Both the position numbers and the translations under genes were made by a program. The notes beneath the pieces are model-generated. The model saw only the letters and a program-made list of their open reading frames with translations, was not told the origin of the DNA and ran no database searches. Shown here one piece after another: positions 23,184-34,164 of a DNA stretch of 64,000 nucleotides (position 1 is its first letter; each line of letters starts with the position of its first letter). The stretch lies in contig JBBHKE010001963.1 of the NCBI GenBank assembly GCA_037447655.1, positions 89,078 to 153,077 on the forward strand, given 5' to 3'. Origin of the DNA: Zygnema cylindricum (taxonomy: Eukaryota; Streptophyta; Zygnematophyceae; Zygnematales; Zygnemataceae).

Positions 23184-23711
23184 GTGTTGGGTATCGGGGA
23201 CCTTTGGCCGATATGCGAAATATATCGAATTTCAGGTACCCGATAATCGATATATCTCTTCGATATATCGAAAATTAAAATATCGTAATATATCGCCAAT
23301 ATATCGCCAATATATCGAGGCATAAAAAAAAATAAAAAAAAAATCCCAGGTCTCCAAAGTCACGTGCCTTCGGACAAGGTGACCGTAAAATCTTTGCCGA
23401 AAAGAAATACGGTTTTTTCCTGAAAGTCAGCAGAGTGGGAGATCTCTGAGGTACATTGACGCGGTACACTTGCGAAGTACACGTACGTAATACGCAAGTA
23501 CGGATTTCTATATGAAAATGGTCGGTTTTCAAATCTTTAACGATATTAAAGATTTTATCGTCAGCTTACAAGGAACCACTCAAATCAGAACACGTATGTA
23601 AAAACTTGTTTACACACGATACGCGATGTAACCAAGGCCTCTGTAATACATAAATTTTGTTGTCCGTACAATAACAAAGACCTCTTGATGTAACAATACC
23701 CCAAATAAGTA
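23182..23711 (+). mobile_element. Family C fragment, left part
   Basis: It begins TAGTGTTGGGTATCGGGG and matches the left two-thirds of the copy at 27,287-28,114, including the block with AAATACGGTTTTTTCCTGAAAG. Homology stops near 23,711, where an unrelated long-inverted-repeat unit starts. Confidence 0.7.
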
Positions 23712-24121
23712 TGGGAATTGATCATGACATTGATTGTTTTGGTTGCGCACAGTCACTTACGTCACTTTGTCAAAAAATGTACGTTTGAAGTACATATTGG
23801 TACAAATAAAGTACCGTCGAGTACAAATTTTACGGTCAATCGGTTGGACAACTTTGACTTTCAAAATATTGTTTCAACCGCTTAAAAATTTGTCGCGCTT
23901 GCGGACGTCGACCGTCATAATAAAATTAGCAATTCACACAGCCGGCGAACGTTTACGGTAACAAAACTGCAGCAACCACATGTAAATATAAGTGTTGCAG
24001 ACAGTCACTTTTTATCTTTGCGTGAGCTCCTCGGTGAGAGCACTTAGCCGCATAATTAAAATTTAATCGTATAAGCGTTACATTGAACTTAGACGCAAAT
24101 TGAAACGAAACCTATTTAAAC

Positions 24122-24685
24122 CATAGTTCAAAAGTAGGCGTTTTTATGGTAGGCGTTTGGTAGGCGCACAAAACTTGGCACAAAACTCGCGATGATGAGG
24201 CATACTGTATGTGTGTGCGTTGTGCACACCCTTGTACGAATATGACGTATCATCATAATACACCGCACGCCGTCGGACAAAACTTTTTAGCAAACTGACA
24301 CGGCGTAGGATGACATTCCACGGGAAATAAAATCCTGAAAAACAAAAAAAAAAAACGCGGACATAAGTCATATTGTAAGTTGTGTTATGGGCTTTTCATG
24401 TAATCTTCTTAGATCGCTACTTTGATCAGCGACCGTCCGATCGTCCAAATCTGACAGTTAAAATAAAAAATACCTCAAAACACACGGAAAATTTTTTTTT
24501 TGTCTGAATGTTTTTCAAAATTTAGACATGACGTTTAATTCTCTATCGATCGATGTGCAACTCAACCCTGTTCCTATTTTATTTCATTTTGCGGCCAATA
24601 CAATATGGGTCTTAAGGGCATATTGTATATTTTACGTACAATAGGCATATTGTATGGGCATACGTTCACCTAGTTTTGAACTGTG
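24122..24685. mobile_element. Family B hAT-type MITE
   Basis: A 564-bp element starting CATAGTTCAAAAGTAGG and ending in a slightly changed inverse (CTAGTTTTGAACTGTG). It is flanked on both sides by the exact 8-bp duplication ATTTAAAC (24,114-24,121 and 24,686-24,693), the hallmark of hAT insertion. Inserted in the interior of the family M unit. No coding capacity. Confidence 0.9.
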
Positions 24686-25149
24686 ATTTAAACGAAAACT
24701 AGACTACACTGTTGATCGTATTTAGCGTGTATGTTTATTTCGCCACTGAAAACATCTTATCTCCATACACATTTGTCAAATTTTCAATTTAAGACCGCCA
24801 TTCATAAGCTGATAATAAAACCTTTCAATCGCAACCGTCACATCCAAAATCCGGCATGTATGTACGGAGAAAAGATGTTTTAAGAGACAAAAAAAAAACT
24901 CGCTAGATACAATCGACGGTGTACTATAAGTTTTGTACGAAAATATTAAAATGCACGAAACAAAATTTTACCGTCAATGTAAGAATGTTGATTCGTAGAT
25001 AGTGTGGCTCGATTTCGTCGCGCGTGACGACGCGCATTTTTTTCATCTAATTTCAATTGATATTTTTACGCCGGTTCGTTTTATTATAGTGTATAAAGTT
25101 TATTTTTTTTTGTGCGTTTTAATATTTCCGTACAAGACCGACAGTACTT

Positions 25150-25720
25150 TAGTTTAAAGAGGTTTCGTTTCACTTTGCGTTTAAGTTCAATGTAACGCTT
25201 AGACGAATCAATTTCAATTTTGCGGCTAAGGGTAAGGTTCGACTAGGGAAAAAATGTCGTTGTTTACTAAAAGCCGTACTGTTTCGTATATTGTTGTACG
25301 AAAAAAAAAATGTCGGAAAAACAAGCCTAGTGTATGAGCGATTTGATTCTCCACGTTTATGGGCGTAAACACGGACCGTCAGATGCATAATCGGATGCTC
25401 CATCGTCTAACAGTTTCAGTTCGTAACAGGTGACCCGGAGTAGGTCAATTCTCAGCGCCTAAACGAATAGCATCGTGCCTCGTGGAAAAATGAACAAATA
25501 TCCACGACGACCGCGCGACCAGGTGAGTACTCGTCGTGTATGACATGTGCGTTCCGCCAGGGAGGATGCGATGCCACCGCAAGCCGCAAGAAAATCTTTG
25601 ACGGAGGATATTGTTTCACGCTTCTATTGCCGTCCACGAAACATTCTGACATTTTCGTACGATTTTGCAAATCATAAGTTTCGTCCGCCCGTACGATTTT
25701 TATTAAATACGTCGTACGAG
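25150..25720. repeat. Dispersed repeat family E
   Basis: Parts match 51,315-51,490 (around GATTTGATTCTCCA) and 52,880-53,050 (around AAATCTTTGACGGAGGATAT). The second locus is therefore probably the same repeat, split by a family P insertion. No protein recognised. Confidence 0.5.
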
Positions 25721-26259
25721 TCACTTTTTACCTTCGCTGGTGCAAATATGTGGTCACAATTTCCTGTCGGAGATTCTTTGAAGATTACAAGAATCGCATC
25801 CATCCATTACGTGGACAAATCAGAGTGTGCCACGCAAATAAAATGTCGGTTACTGACTTGACACAATGTAATGATAGCTTCAGTAAACGATTTTTTGACG
25901 TTTAATGAGACCGCCTAATGGAACAAAGCTATAAGTGCTCTCACCGTGGAGCTCACGTAAAGACAAAAAGTGACTGTTAGCAACACTTTTATTTACACGT
26001 GGTTGCTGCAGTTTTGTTACTGTAAACCTTCGCTGGCCGTGTGAATTGCTAATTTTATTATGACGGTCGACGTTCGCAAGCGCGACAGAACTTTAAGCGG
26101 TTGAAACAATATTTTGAAAGTCAAAGTTGTCAAACCGATTGACCGTCAAATTTGTACTCAACGGTAGTTTATTTGTACCAATATGTACTTCAAACGTACA
26201 TTTTTTGACAAAGTGATGTAAATGACTGTGCGCAACCAAAACAGTCAGTGTCATGTAAA

Positions 26260-26710
26260 TGCGGTTACCTAATTGGGGTACCTTTTATTTTTCGGCAAAT
26301 TCTCAAATAGAACAAAGTACGCTAAATGTTTCTGAACATTATTGGAGGTACCCCGCTCAATACGGTCCATAACTGTAATTTAGTGCCCTATTAAATGTGT
26401 GGTGTATAGACTGTCATATCCGTACTATTTCGTACCTTTTTAAATATAAAAGTACATAAAATATAATAATACATGATTGCGTAAATATTTTCCGGCATAC
26501 GCGGATGTCAAAAAAACGCGACGGCGTACGATTTGAACAATTTCGTACATCAACATGTTTTAGTGTTGACATATTATGTGCCGAATTTTTTTACAAAGCA
26601 ATGATAAATTAGCATCATTGTGTACCCTAAAAAACCCAATTTACTGTAAAGTACGCTAATTATTTCATAACGCTATATATTTTATTACGCTAATAGCGAT
26701 TCACGCTGTA
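26260..26710. mobile_element. Family D MITE copy D5, left end missing
   Basis: Closely follows the interior and right end of copy D3 (16,290-16,782), ending GCGATTCACGCTGTA. The left terminal repeat is absent and the family M arm abuts it. Confidence 0.7.
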
Positions 26711-26716
26711 GTGTAC

Positions 26717-27222
26717 TACACCGCGAATCGTAATTAGAGTAATGAGAAATTTAGAGTACAAAAACTAAAAAAAAAAATTAGAGTAATGAACGCTAATTTG
26801 TATGATAGAGCTGTTTCAACTATGAAGTTTACTCTAATTTATTTAAGTACTCTAATTCGGCACGCTAATATCCTCTACTGTAAATAAGGTATTCGTACAG
26901 AATTTGGCAAAACGTACAGTTTATCGTCACTATGACGTTTGCACTACGCAGTTTGTTAAAACGCAGTTACATGATAACGGCCTGTATTAAATCATTATTT
27001 GTACTTTTTTACTTAATAAAGTACAATTTTGCCCGGTCGGAGGTCATCCGTATTCCACACTATTTAGAACGAACCTATATTAGAATTAAAAAATGCTAAT
27101 TAAACTTTACCTTAAATGGAATAATGAAAAAATTACATTCATTTACTCTATTTCATGTGATAGAGTCAAAATTTCGGGCGACCGAATTAGAGTAACTTAC
27201 TCTAATTACGATTCGCGGTGTA
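26717..27222. mobile_element. Family D MITE copy D6
   Basis: About 506 bp with flanking TA. The ends CACCGCGAATCGTAATTAG and CTAATTACGATTCGCGGTG are exact inverses. The interior is different from D3/D5 and from D1/D2. No coding capacity. Confidence 0.85.
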
Positions 27223-27286
27223 CCGTATCAGATTTGAGACGCTTTGTCGCGTTCCTTAAGATTTTTGAAATGAATAGTGTTACTAC
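27223..27286. repeat. Single unit of the family H 62-bp repeat
   Basis: This short segment (CAGATTTGAGACGCTTTGTC and following) matches the repeated units at 31,401-31,600 and 32,980-33,190. It shows that a family H element once lay here and was cut up by later insertions. Confidence 0.5.
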
Positions 27287-28114
27287 TAGTATTGGGTATC
27301 GAGGAGCGTTTGCCGATATTCGATATATATCGAATTTCAGGTACCCGATAATCGATATATCGAATTTATAATTATCGCGATATATCGCCGATATATCGTA
27401 TCGTCGATATATCGAAGCTTAAAAAAAAAAAAAAAAAAAAATTACACAGGTTTTCAAAGTCTCGTGACTTCGCACAAAGTGACTGTAAAATTTTTGCCGG
27501 AAAGAAATACGGTTTTTTCCTGAAAGTCAGCAGAGTGAAGGAGACCTCTGAGGTACATTGACGAGGTACACTTGTGAAGTACACGTATGTCATACGCAGG
27601 TACGATTTTATAGACGAAAAAGATCGATTTCCAGATATTCGATGATTTTTGAGATTTGGTAGTCAGCTTACGTGGAACCACTCATATCAGAACACGTATG
27701 CAAAACTTGTTGACAAAAGATACGCGATGTACACGAGGCCTGTGTAATACATAAATTTTGCTGTCCGAACTATTACAAAGACCTCCTCGTGTAACCATAC
27801 CCTAAATAATTAATCATTACAATTTCAGAATTAGTACTTTTTTGTCGGTTACATTTTGCGGTGTCTACATTTAAGTCACGGAACGAAAATCACGGCGTAC
27901 CTGGCGTATTAAACAATTTGAATTTTTCGCTAATATAACATATTATATATAAAAAAAAAAAAATTAAATTTAAAAAATTACTATATATCGCGATGTATAT
28001 CGCAATAATTTAGGTTGGTTTCGGTACGATATATCGAGGATCATGCTCGATCGATATTCGATATATCGAATATCGAGATTATCGTGATATGAATTTACCC
28101 GATACCCTACACTA
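27287..28114 (+). mobile_element. Family C element, complete copy
   Basis: About 828 bp from TAGTATTGGGTATCGAGG to an inverse end (reverse complement begins TAGTGTAGGGTATCGGG). Both subterminal regions are strings of TATCGATATATCG words. It is the reference copy for the fragments at 22,331 and 23,182. It lies against the 5' remnant of a Copia element. No transposase and no clear target duplication. Confidence 0.7.
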
Positions 28115-28189
28115 CTAATCAGACCAAGAAAATACCCTCTAAATCTAGTGATTTCAACACGGGTAAACAAATTTATTTAAGGGGAGAAG

Positions 28190-28821
28190 TAATACTTACG
28201 ACAAATTACATTTGCAATCACCATCTTAATTCTGTTTTCGGAGACAAGACTCTATATGAACTGTGGCAAGGTCGAAAGCCTACTATCCATCATCTCACAA
28301 TTTGTGGATGTTGTGCCACAGTATACATTGAACAAACTAAGAGGAAAAGAAAATTTGCCTCGAGGAGCTGGTCTAGAATTTTCGTCTGATATAGCTCGAA
28401 TGGAATCTTATACCGAGTGTATGATCCAGAAAATCACATTGTGGAAGAATCTTGCAATGTTGATTTTCATGAGGATTTTAAATCTACGATTCAAATATCA
28501 GAAACATAAAAGAAAAATTTGGGCTTTCATGAAATCTCGGAAATTGAGGCATTTTCGGACATTGGCGATTCAGATTCTGACAGTGAGCTGGATTCCAATG
28601 TCTATCGAAAGACATCAAAAATTGAATTGACGGAGAAACCCGAAATTGACTTCAACACTCAAAGTAATGCTTCTAATCATTCCAGAATGTCATCCGCCAC
28701 TCACAAATCCGAGAAATCTGAACCTCCCTCACCGGTCATGATCAAGGAAAATCATGCCAAAGAGGTCAACCTTGTCGTTAGACGAAGTGATCGTGAAAAT
28801 AAAGGCAAGAAGCTAGCCTGA
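28190..28821 (+). pseudogene. Copia integrase C-terminal part and linker, broken
   Basis: The pieces contain the YELWQGRKPTIHHL type motif that follows the integrase core in Copia pol (about 28,250-28,300). A hydrophilic linker rich in Ser, Asp and Glu follows and ends in a TGA at 28,819-28,821. Frame changes near 28,300-28,520 show decay. The catalytic integrase residues lie upstream and are absent. Confidence 0.65.
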
Positions 28822-29017
28822 CTATCTTTCGATCGGAAAGGAGCGGAAGTTACAAATGCTCATTATTACATTTCCGATTGGAAAGAGTCAGATTTTCTTT
28901 TATAACAACCACTTTGCATGAATCTTGCCGGAGACCACTAATCGTAATCCGAAGCAAGAAATTCCTGTGATTGGGAGACTAAGTGGAAGCTGACATGGGA
29001 GAAAGAATATGCCTCAA

Positions 29018-29505
29018 TCGTTGAAAATCGCACCTTTGAAGAAGTGGATTTACCGGAAGGGAAAAATGCTATCGATGCTAAATGGATTTTTCAAACAAAA
29101 ACTAGAGCCTTGGGTGACGTTATCAAATACAAGGCTCGACTTGTCTGCAAAGGATTTCAACAAGTTGAAGGAGTGGATTACACGGAGACTTACGCTCCAG
29201 TCGTCAAATTCGATTCTCTTAGAATAATTATCGCTATCGCTGCGGCAAGGAAGAAACATGTACTCAGATGGATGTGGAGACCGCGTTTCTTAACGCTGAT
29301 TTGGAAAAAGAAGTGTTAATGAAAGTACTCGAGGGTGTGACGTCATTGAAAGGAAAAATACGGCGTCTCAAGAAACCTCTCTACAGATTGAAACAAGCTC
29401 CGCGAACTTGGTACCTTCGTCTTCAGAAGGTACTAACGGATTATGGATTTTTACGCACGGTTTCAAATTTTGGAGTGTACACGAAAAGAGAAGGAATGAT
29501 GGTGC
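29018..29505 (+). pseudogene. Copia reverse transcriptase N-terminal part, frameshifted
   Basis: It shows family motifs in order: AKWIFQTK, YKARLVCKGF, YAPVVKF (29,044-29,270) and then, after a frame change near 29,268, AFLNADLEKEV and YRLKQAPRTWY (29,268-29,505). The frame is lost at the boundary with the inserted P-like element. The remaining reverse transcriptase continues after 30,352. Confidence 0.75.
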
Positions 29506-29511
29506 TTTCGC

Positions 29512-30352
29512 ATATGATAAAGTTAAAGTTATTTTTAGTCGTTTACCGCCATATCTTAGAAAAAAAACGAGAAAATCGCATTCGTACAAAAAAAAAAAAA
29601 TTTCCACCGTACAAGCTACATTACCTTTAAATTTATATGTACAGTAGTTTGTCATCTAACATGATGCTATTTGTCGTCTAGCGCATTTGGACCCACTTTT
29701 GCATCCTTTCAACACATGTGAAAACTTTACATCAAATCTACTCGCGAGGTGATTTGAAATAAAGTCCAATAAGGGTGGCGAATAGGCAGGTGCACTTGCA
29801 CGTGTCGGAAGTTTTTTACAATTTTTGTGCACGGAGTACCAAAAAAAATTCATACTAGACCTTTCCAGCCCGTGCGTACTGTTTTCCGCGCGTTCATTTG
29901 AACGTTTCCTGCCCGTGCGTACTGTTTTCCGAACGTTGATTTCCGTACAGGGGCTGTCTCTCTCAAACACACGTGTCTTCACACATACGGCGAAGGAAAA
30001 TTATAGGGCACCTGTCGGCAAGTGGGAAACCAAAAATGAAACCACATTTCTGTGCGACAGCGAAAGGTAAGTTAGAGTTTCGACACGTCAACAATGTGGC
30101 GTACGGACATTACGAAGTCACAAAAATTGTTCAGCGTGCATAGACGCCTCAAATTGAAGCTGAGTAGAAGTTTGGCCTAATTTTGTGTACCACTTCATCT
30201 GTCACATTGTTTTGTACACGTCTACGTAAGTCACATTTTTAAGTAACAAGTTATTTGCGTTTACATATGAATGCCTTGGAAGTTTTACGGAGAATCTTCG
30301 CTTAAAAACAAAGTATCAAGACTAAGTTTCGGCTACCTGAAAAGTACCCTGA
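29512..30352. mobile_element. Family P-like element inserted in the Copia reverse transcriptase
   Basis: The last 250 bp match the right end of the element at 1-344 (the ACGGAGAATCTTCGCT and AGACTAAGTTTCGG blocks) and end at GTACCC. The left end near 29,512 is degenerate (GGTGCTTTCGCATATG). It separates the Copia coding pieces before and after it exactly where the polypeptide should be continuous, which defines it as an insertion. Confidence 0.6.
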
Positions 30353-30354
30353 GT

Positions 30355-30690
30355 CAAGTAATTTTCTCCGTGTACGTAGATGATTTCATCATGAATGTTA
30401 ATAGTCTTGATGAGATTTGCAAGTTGAAGGCACATATGCGGTTACATTTTAAAGTGGTTGATCTTGGAGAAGTTAAGTATATCTTGGGGATCGAGATGAT
30501 TCGATTTGAGAATGGCGATATTAAATTAAGTTAGGCGCAATACTGTCGTGAAGTACTATCCAGATTTTCCACGCTTGACGCGAAACCCGTTACAACGCTT
30601 TTAGACTCGAAAACATAGATTCGTAAATTTGAAGCGGAATCGGATATTATTGTCCCATATCGTGAAGCGATTGGGAGTCTGATGCAGGAG
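30355..30690 (+). pseudogene. Copia reverse transcriptase catalytic part with intact YVDD box
   Basis: It carries SVYVDDFIM at about 30,370 and DLGEVKYILGIEM downstream, with a TAG at 30,532-30,534 and another stop further on. The sequence breaks off at EAIGSLM, where the family H element begins. The protein resumes on the far side at 31,843. Confidence 0.75.
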
Positions 30691-30880
30691 TCGCTAGCGG
30701 TCAACCCAAACCGTGACCGACAATTAACCAACCTCCCGTGCCGGATCCGGAACGGATTCGGTTACCAAATTTCGGGGGGTAGGCGGTTGCCATCGGTTGA
30801 TTCATCAGAAAAAGAAAATGGTCGGTTATAGTCGGTTAACCAAAAAACCTAAAAAAATGACAATTTTGTATTGTCCATAC

Positions 30881-31337
30881 CATAGTTCAAAAGTAGGCGT
30901 TTCTATAGGAGGCCTTTTGTAGGCGCCTTTATTGTAAATTGTGTTATAGGCTTTTCATGTGATCTTCTTAAATCGCTATTTTGATCAGCGACCGTCCGAT
31001 CGTCCAAATCTGACGATAGTTCTATCGATAGTTGTGTTATGGGCTTTTCATGTGATCTTCTTAGATCGCTACTTTGATGAGCGACTGTCCGATCTTCCAA
31101 ATCTGACGGTTTAAATAATAAACACCCCAAAATTCACAGAAAAATAATTTTTTGTCCGAATGTTTTTCAAAATCTAGACATGACGTATAATTCTCTATCG
31201 TTCAATGTGCAACTCAACCGTGTTACTATTTTTTTTCATTTTGCGACCGATACAATATGGGTCTTAAGGTCATATTGTATGTTTTGCATAGAATAGGCAT
31301 GTTGTATGTGCCTACTTTCACCTACTTTTGAACTATT
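30881..31337. mobile_element. Family B hAT-type MITE nested in H1
   Basis: It starts CATAGTTCAAAAGTAGG and ends CCTACTTTTGAACTAT. The flanks GTCCATAC and GCCCATAC agree at 7 of 8 positions. The interior contains an internal duplication of the GACCGTCCGATC block. No coding capacity. Confidence 0.85.
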
Positions 31338-31400
31338 GCCCATACAATCCAACATTATTGTATTTTGTCCTCTTTGGTATCGTGGAAGTACCTGACATCG

Positions 31401-31600
31401 TGATTAGCGTCGCAAATGTGATACGGTAGTAACGCTATTCATTTCGCAAATCTTAGGGAACACGACAAAGCGTCGCAAAATTTGACACGGTAGAAACACT
31501 ATTCATTTTGCAACTCTTAGGGAACTCGACAAATTGTCGCAAATCAGACACGGTAGTAAACTCTATTCATTTCGCAAATCTTAGGGAATGCGACAAATCG
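31401..31600. repeat. Tandem units of about 62 bp, three copies, in H1
   Basis: Units run from GTCGCAAA through CGGTAGTAA, CTATTCATTTCGCAAATCTT and AGGGAA to CGACAAA, repeated three times with small changes. The same array lies in H2 at about 32,980-33,190 in inverse orientation. Confidence 0.75.
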
Positions 31601-31842
31601 TAATTATTCGCTTATTCATAAGTCGTACATTAATTAATTTTGTATTTTTTTGGTTATGGGCGAGCACAGTTAGTCGCGATAAATCAAGTTTCGGTTAACG
31701 TTTATTTTTGTAAACGCCGGTCTTTTAACGGTTAACAATTTTGGAGTGTGACATAACTTGGTCGGGGGTCGGTTACGTAGATTTTGAAAAAAAAAATGGT
31801 CGGTTTCGGTTATGTAAAATTTTGATTTTTGCGACCTCTGGC

Positions 31843-32440
31843 ATGATGTATCTTAGTGTGGGTACGCGGCACGATAATTCGGCCGCCGTTTCTGTTCTAA
31901 GGCGATATGTTTAGACGCCTAAATAGGCGCATTGGGAGGCTGTGAAGCGGATATTCCGCTACCTGGCAGGTACAATTGACCTTCGTCTTCTATTTTGTGT
32001 AGGAGATCCTTTAGAATGCATCGGATATTATGATGCAGATTGGGGTGGAGATTTTGATACTGGCAAATCTACCTCATGTTACGCATTTATATTTGGTGTG
32101 GCAGCAATCTCGTGGAGCTCGCGTCTCCAGCCTACTGTTGCGTTAAGTTCAACTGAAGCAGAATACATGGTCGTGTGCCATGCTTCTAACGCTTTTATTT
32201 GGATCAAAGAAATTCTAAATGAGTTTAAAGTTCCTGTTGGCTGTCTCACAATTTTTACAGACAACATGAGATCTATGGCACTTGTGACAAAATCCCGTTT
32301 TTCACAAGCGAATAAAACATATTCGTATTCAATGGAATTTCATACGAGACTTAGTAATGGCAAAAGAAATTGAGTTTAAATATGTGACGACTTTGGGGGA
32401 AGCTGCCGACATATTGACGAAGGCGGTTGTGTACGAGGTA
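31843..32440 (+). pseudogene. Copia RNase H domain, near-intact
   Basis: After two early stops the frame 31,942-32,373 is open and holds the Copia RNase H signature: the DADWGGD acidic motif, SSTEAEYM, and a TDNM motif late in the domain. A frame change near 32,330 separates the last part, which continues to about 32,470 with the ADILTKA C-terminal motif. Confidence 0.8.
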
Positions 32441-32734
32441 CTTTTACGGGTAAGACCTATGTTAGGTTTACACTGACTTGGTGATTCTCAAATTGAGGAG
32501 GGGATTGCTAGATTCAATTTTGAGAATCGGGCGTCCGCCGATTCCTCACTAATTTGTGTTCGTGAATATTAACGTGATTTAAGTTTCGCGTCCGCGGAAG
32601 TATTTGAGGTATACATTGAAGCGACATGGCCGACCCTGCGGCGATCCTGCCACACTTTGGTTGGTTTACAGATAGAGATTTCTGGAAGAGAAGGTTAGCA
32701 CAAGGTAGCTCTGAGCTGTAAGTTATGGCCGGCC

Positions 32735-33420
32735 AAAGGTCGCAAAAGTCAAAATTTTACATAACCGAAACCGACCGTTTTTTTTTTTTCAAATCTGAGT
32801 AACCAACGCCTGACCAGGTTATGTCACGCTCTAAAATTGTTAACCGTTAACCGAACAACGTTTACAAAAATAGAATTTAACCGAAACTGGATTTCTCACG
32901 ACTAACTGTGCCCGCCCGTAACCAAAAAAGTACAAAATTAACTAATGTACGACGTATGAATAAGCCAATAATTACGATTTGTCGCGTTCCCTTAGATTTG
33001 CGAAATGAATAGTGTTTACTAACGTGTCAGATTTGCAACGCTTTGTCGCGTGCCCTAAGATTTGCGAAATGAATAGTGTACTACCGTAATTGATTTGCGA
33101 CACTTTGTCCTGTTCCTTAAGATTTGCGAAAAAAATAGTGTTACTACCGTGTCAAATTTGCAACGCTAATCATGATTTCACGGACTTCCACAATACCAAA
33201 GAGTACAAAGTACAATAATGCTGGATTGTATGGACAGTACAAAATTTTCGTTTTTTTGGTTTTTTGGTTGACCGACCTTAACCGACCGTTTTCTTTTTCC
33301 TAGTGAATCAACCTAACGCAAGCGCCCGGCCCTCAAAATTTGGCAACCAAATCCGTTCAGGATCCAGCGCGGGTGGTCGGTTAACAGTTAGTCATGGTTT
33401 CGGTTGACCGTTTGCGACCT
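32735..33420. mobile_element. Family H hAT-like element H2
   Basis: About 690 bp with ends AAAGGTCGCAAA and TTTGCGACCT in inverse arrangement. It is followed inside by CCGAAACCGACC on the left and GGTCGGTTAAC on the right. It contains the 62-bp tandem units. It probably lies in the 3' LTR of the broken Copia element. No clear target duplication. Confidence 0.7.
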
Positions 33421-33619
33421 ATGCTATATATTTTAAAATCCAAGTTCGGCCATTTTGGGTAATTGAGAGATTGTCAAGACCACGCACATCCAATAAGATT
33501 CAGGGCGAGGAAAAGGGTGAGGGAGAGAGGGGGAGAGAGAGAGAGCTTAGAACTCGTACAGTTTTGCCAGATGGAAATTTGCGTCAGAGTTGCACAAACA
33601 AGTTCTCGCGTTCATTCGC

Positions 33620-33840
33620 TACACCGCCAATCGCTATTAGCGTTGTGTACGCTAATCCCGTCCCGCTTTTTTTTGTTTTTATTCTCAAATAGAATTATCC
33701 ACACTATTTAAAAAAAGCCCTAATTCCTAATTAGAGTAATCGATTTCTTCCAAAATTTCCAAATTCCCAATTAGCGTACACAACGCTAAATAATGGTATA
33801 CGCTAATCAAACCTACACGCTAATAGCGATTGGCGGTGTA
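33620..33840. mobile_element. Family D MITE copy D2
   Basis: 221 bp with flanking TA, nearly identical to D1 in the DPP3 intron (12,798-13,017), and with the same inverted ends CACCGCCAATCGC. The closeness of the two copies suggests recent movement of this subfamily. Confidence 0.85.
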
Positions 33841-34164
33841 CAGTACTGTAGCTGACGTCGATTTTCTAATTCGCTATCATCGATTACATCACATGTCTTA
33901 TGTCAGCCCAGTTATTACGCAGCAAGCACCGTGTTTCGCGCGGACCAGCTGTCGTCATATAATTATCAAAATAAATGCGCAGATCACCAGTGTGGATAAA
34001 TTTCAACCGTGGATCTGCTTACATTTATTCGAACAAGAATGTACAAGTAAATCGGAAAAAAATGTGGCATCTCCACGTGTAGAAAGAAGTGTAAAGCAGT
34101 AGGAGGTGTTCCGATTCGCTGATAAATGGGTATTAAAATAATGTTCCTCTGTCATTGTTGGAAC

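Larger units (their letters stand above)
23723..26255. mobile_element. Family M element with about 335-bp inverted arms
   Basis: The arm 23,723-24,060 is repeated in reverse complement at about 25,925-26,255. Shared blocks include GTTTTGGTTGCGCACAGTCA at the outer edge and CTGCAGCAACCAC inside. The 1.9-kb interior holds a hAT-type MITE (24,122-24,685) and dispersed sequence, with no transposase. Long arms recall Mutator-like elements, but I could not find a 9-bp target duplication, so the class is open. Confidence 0.6.
30687..31842. mobile_element. Family H hAT-like element H1 inserted in Copia
   Basis: About 1.16 kb with degenerate inverted ends (GGAGTCGC on the left, GCGACCTCTG on the right). 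Imperfect 8-bp flanks CTGATGCA and ATGATGTA agree at 6 of 8 positions. It interrupts the Copia frame between the SLM and YLSVGT parts of a conserved stretch. The interior contains a B MITE (30,881-31,337) and tandem 62-bp units. GGTTAAC/GTTAACC words recur through the ends. No transposase. Confidence 0.7.
28117..32720 (+). mobile_element. Shredded Ty1/Copia retrotransposon (3' portion of pol plus 3' LTR start)
   Basis: Successive coding pieces follow the Copia order: integrase C-terminal part, linker, reverse transcriptase, RNase H, then a purine tract (GAGGAGGGGA, about 32,498-32,507) and the probable start of a 3' LTR (TGCTAGATTC). The 5' LTR, gag, protease and integrase core are missing. 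Two large insertions split it: a P-like element at about 29,512-30,352 and a family H element at 30,687-31,842. It is a different lineage from the Copia at 55,126. Confidence 0.8.
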
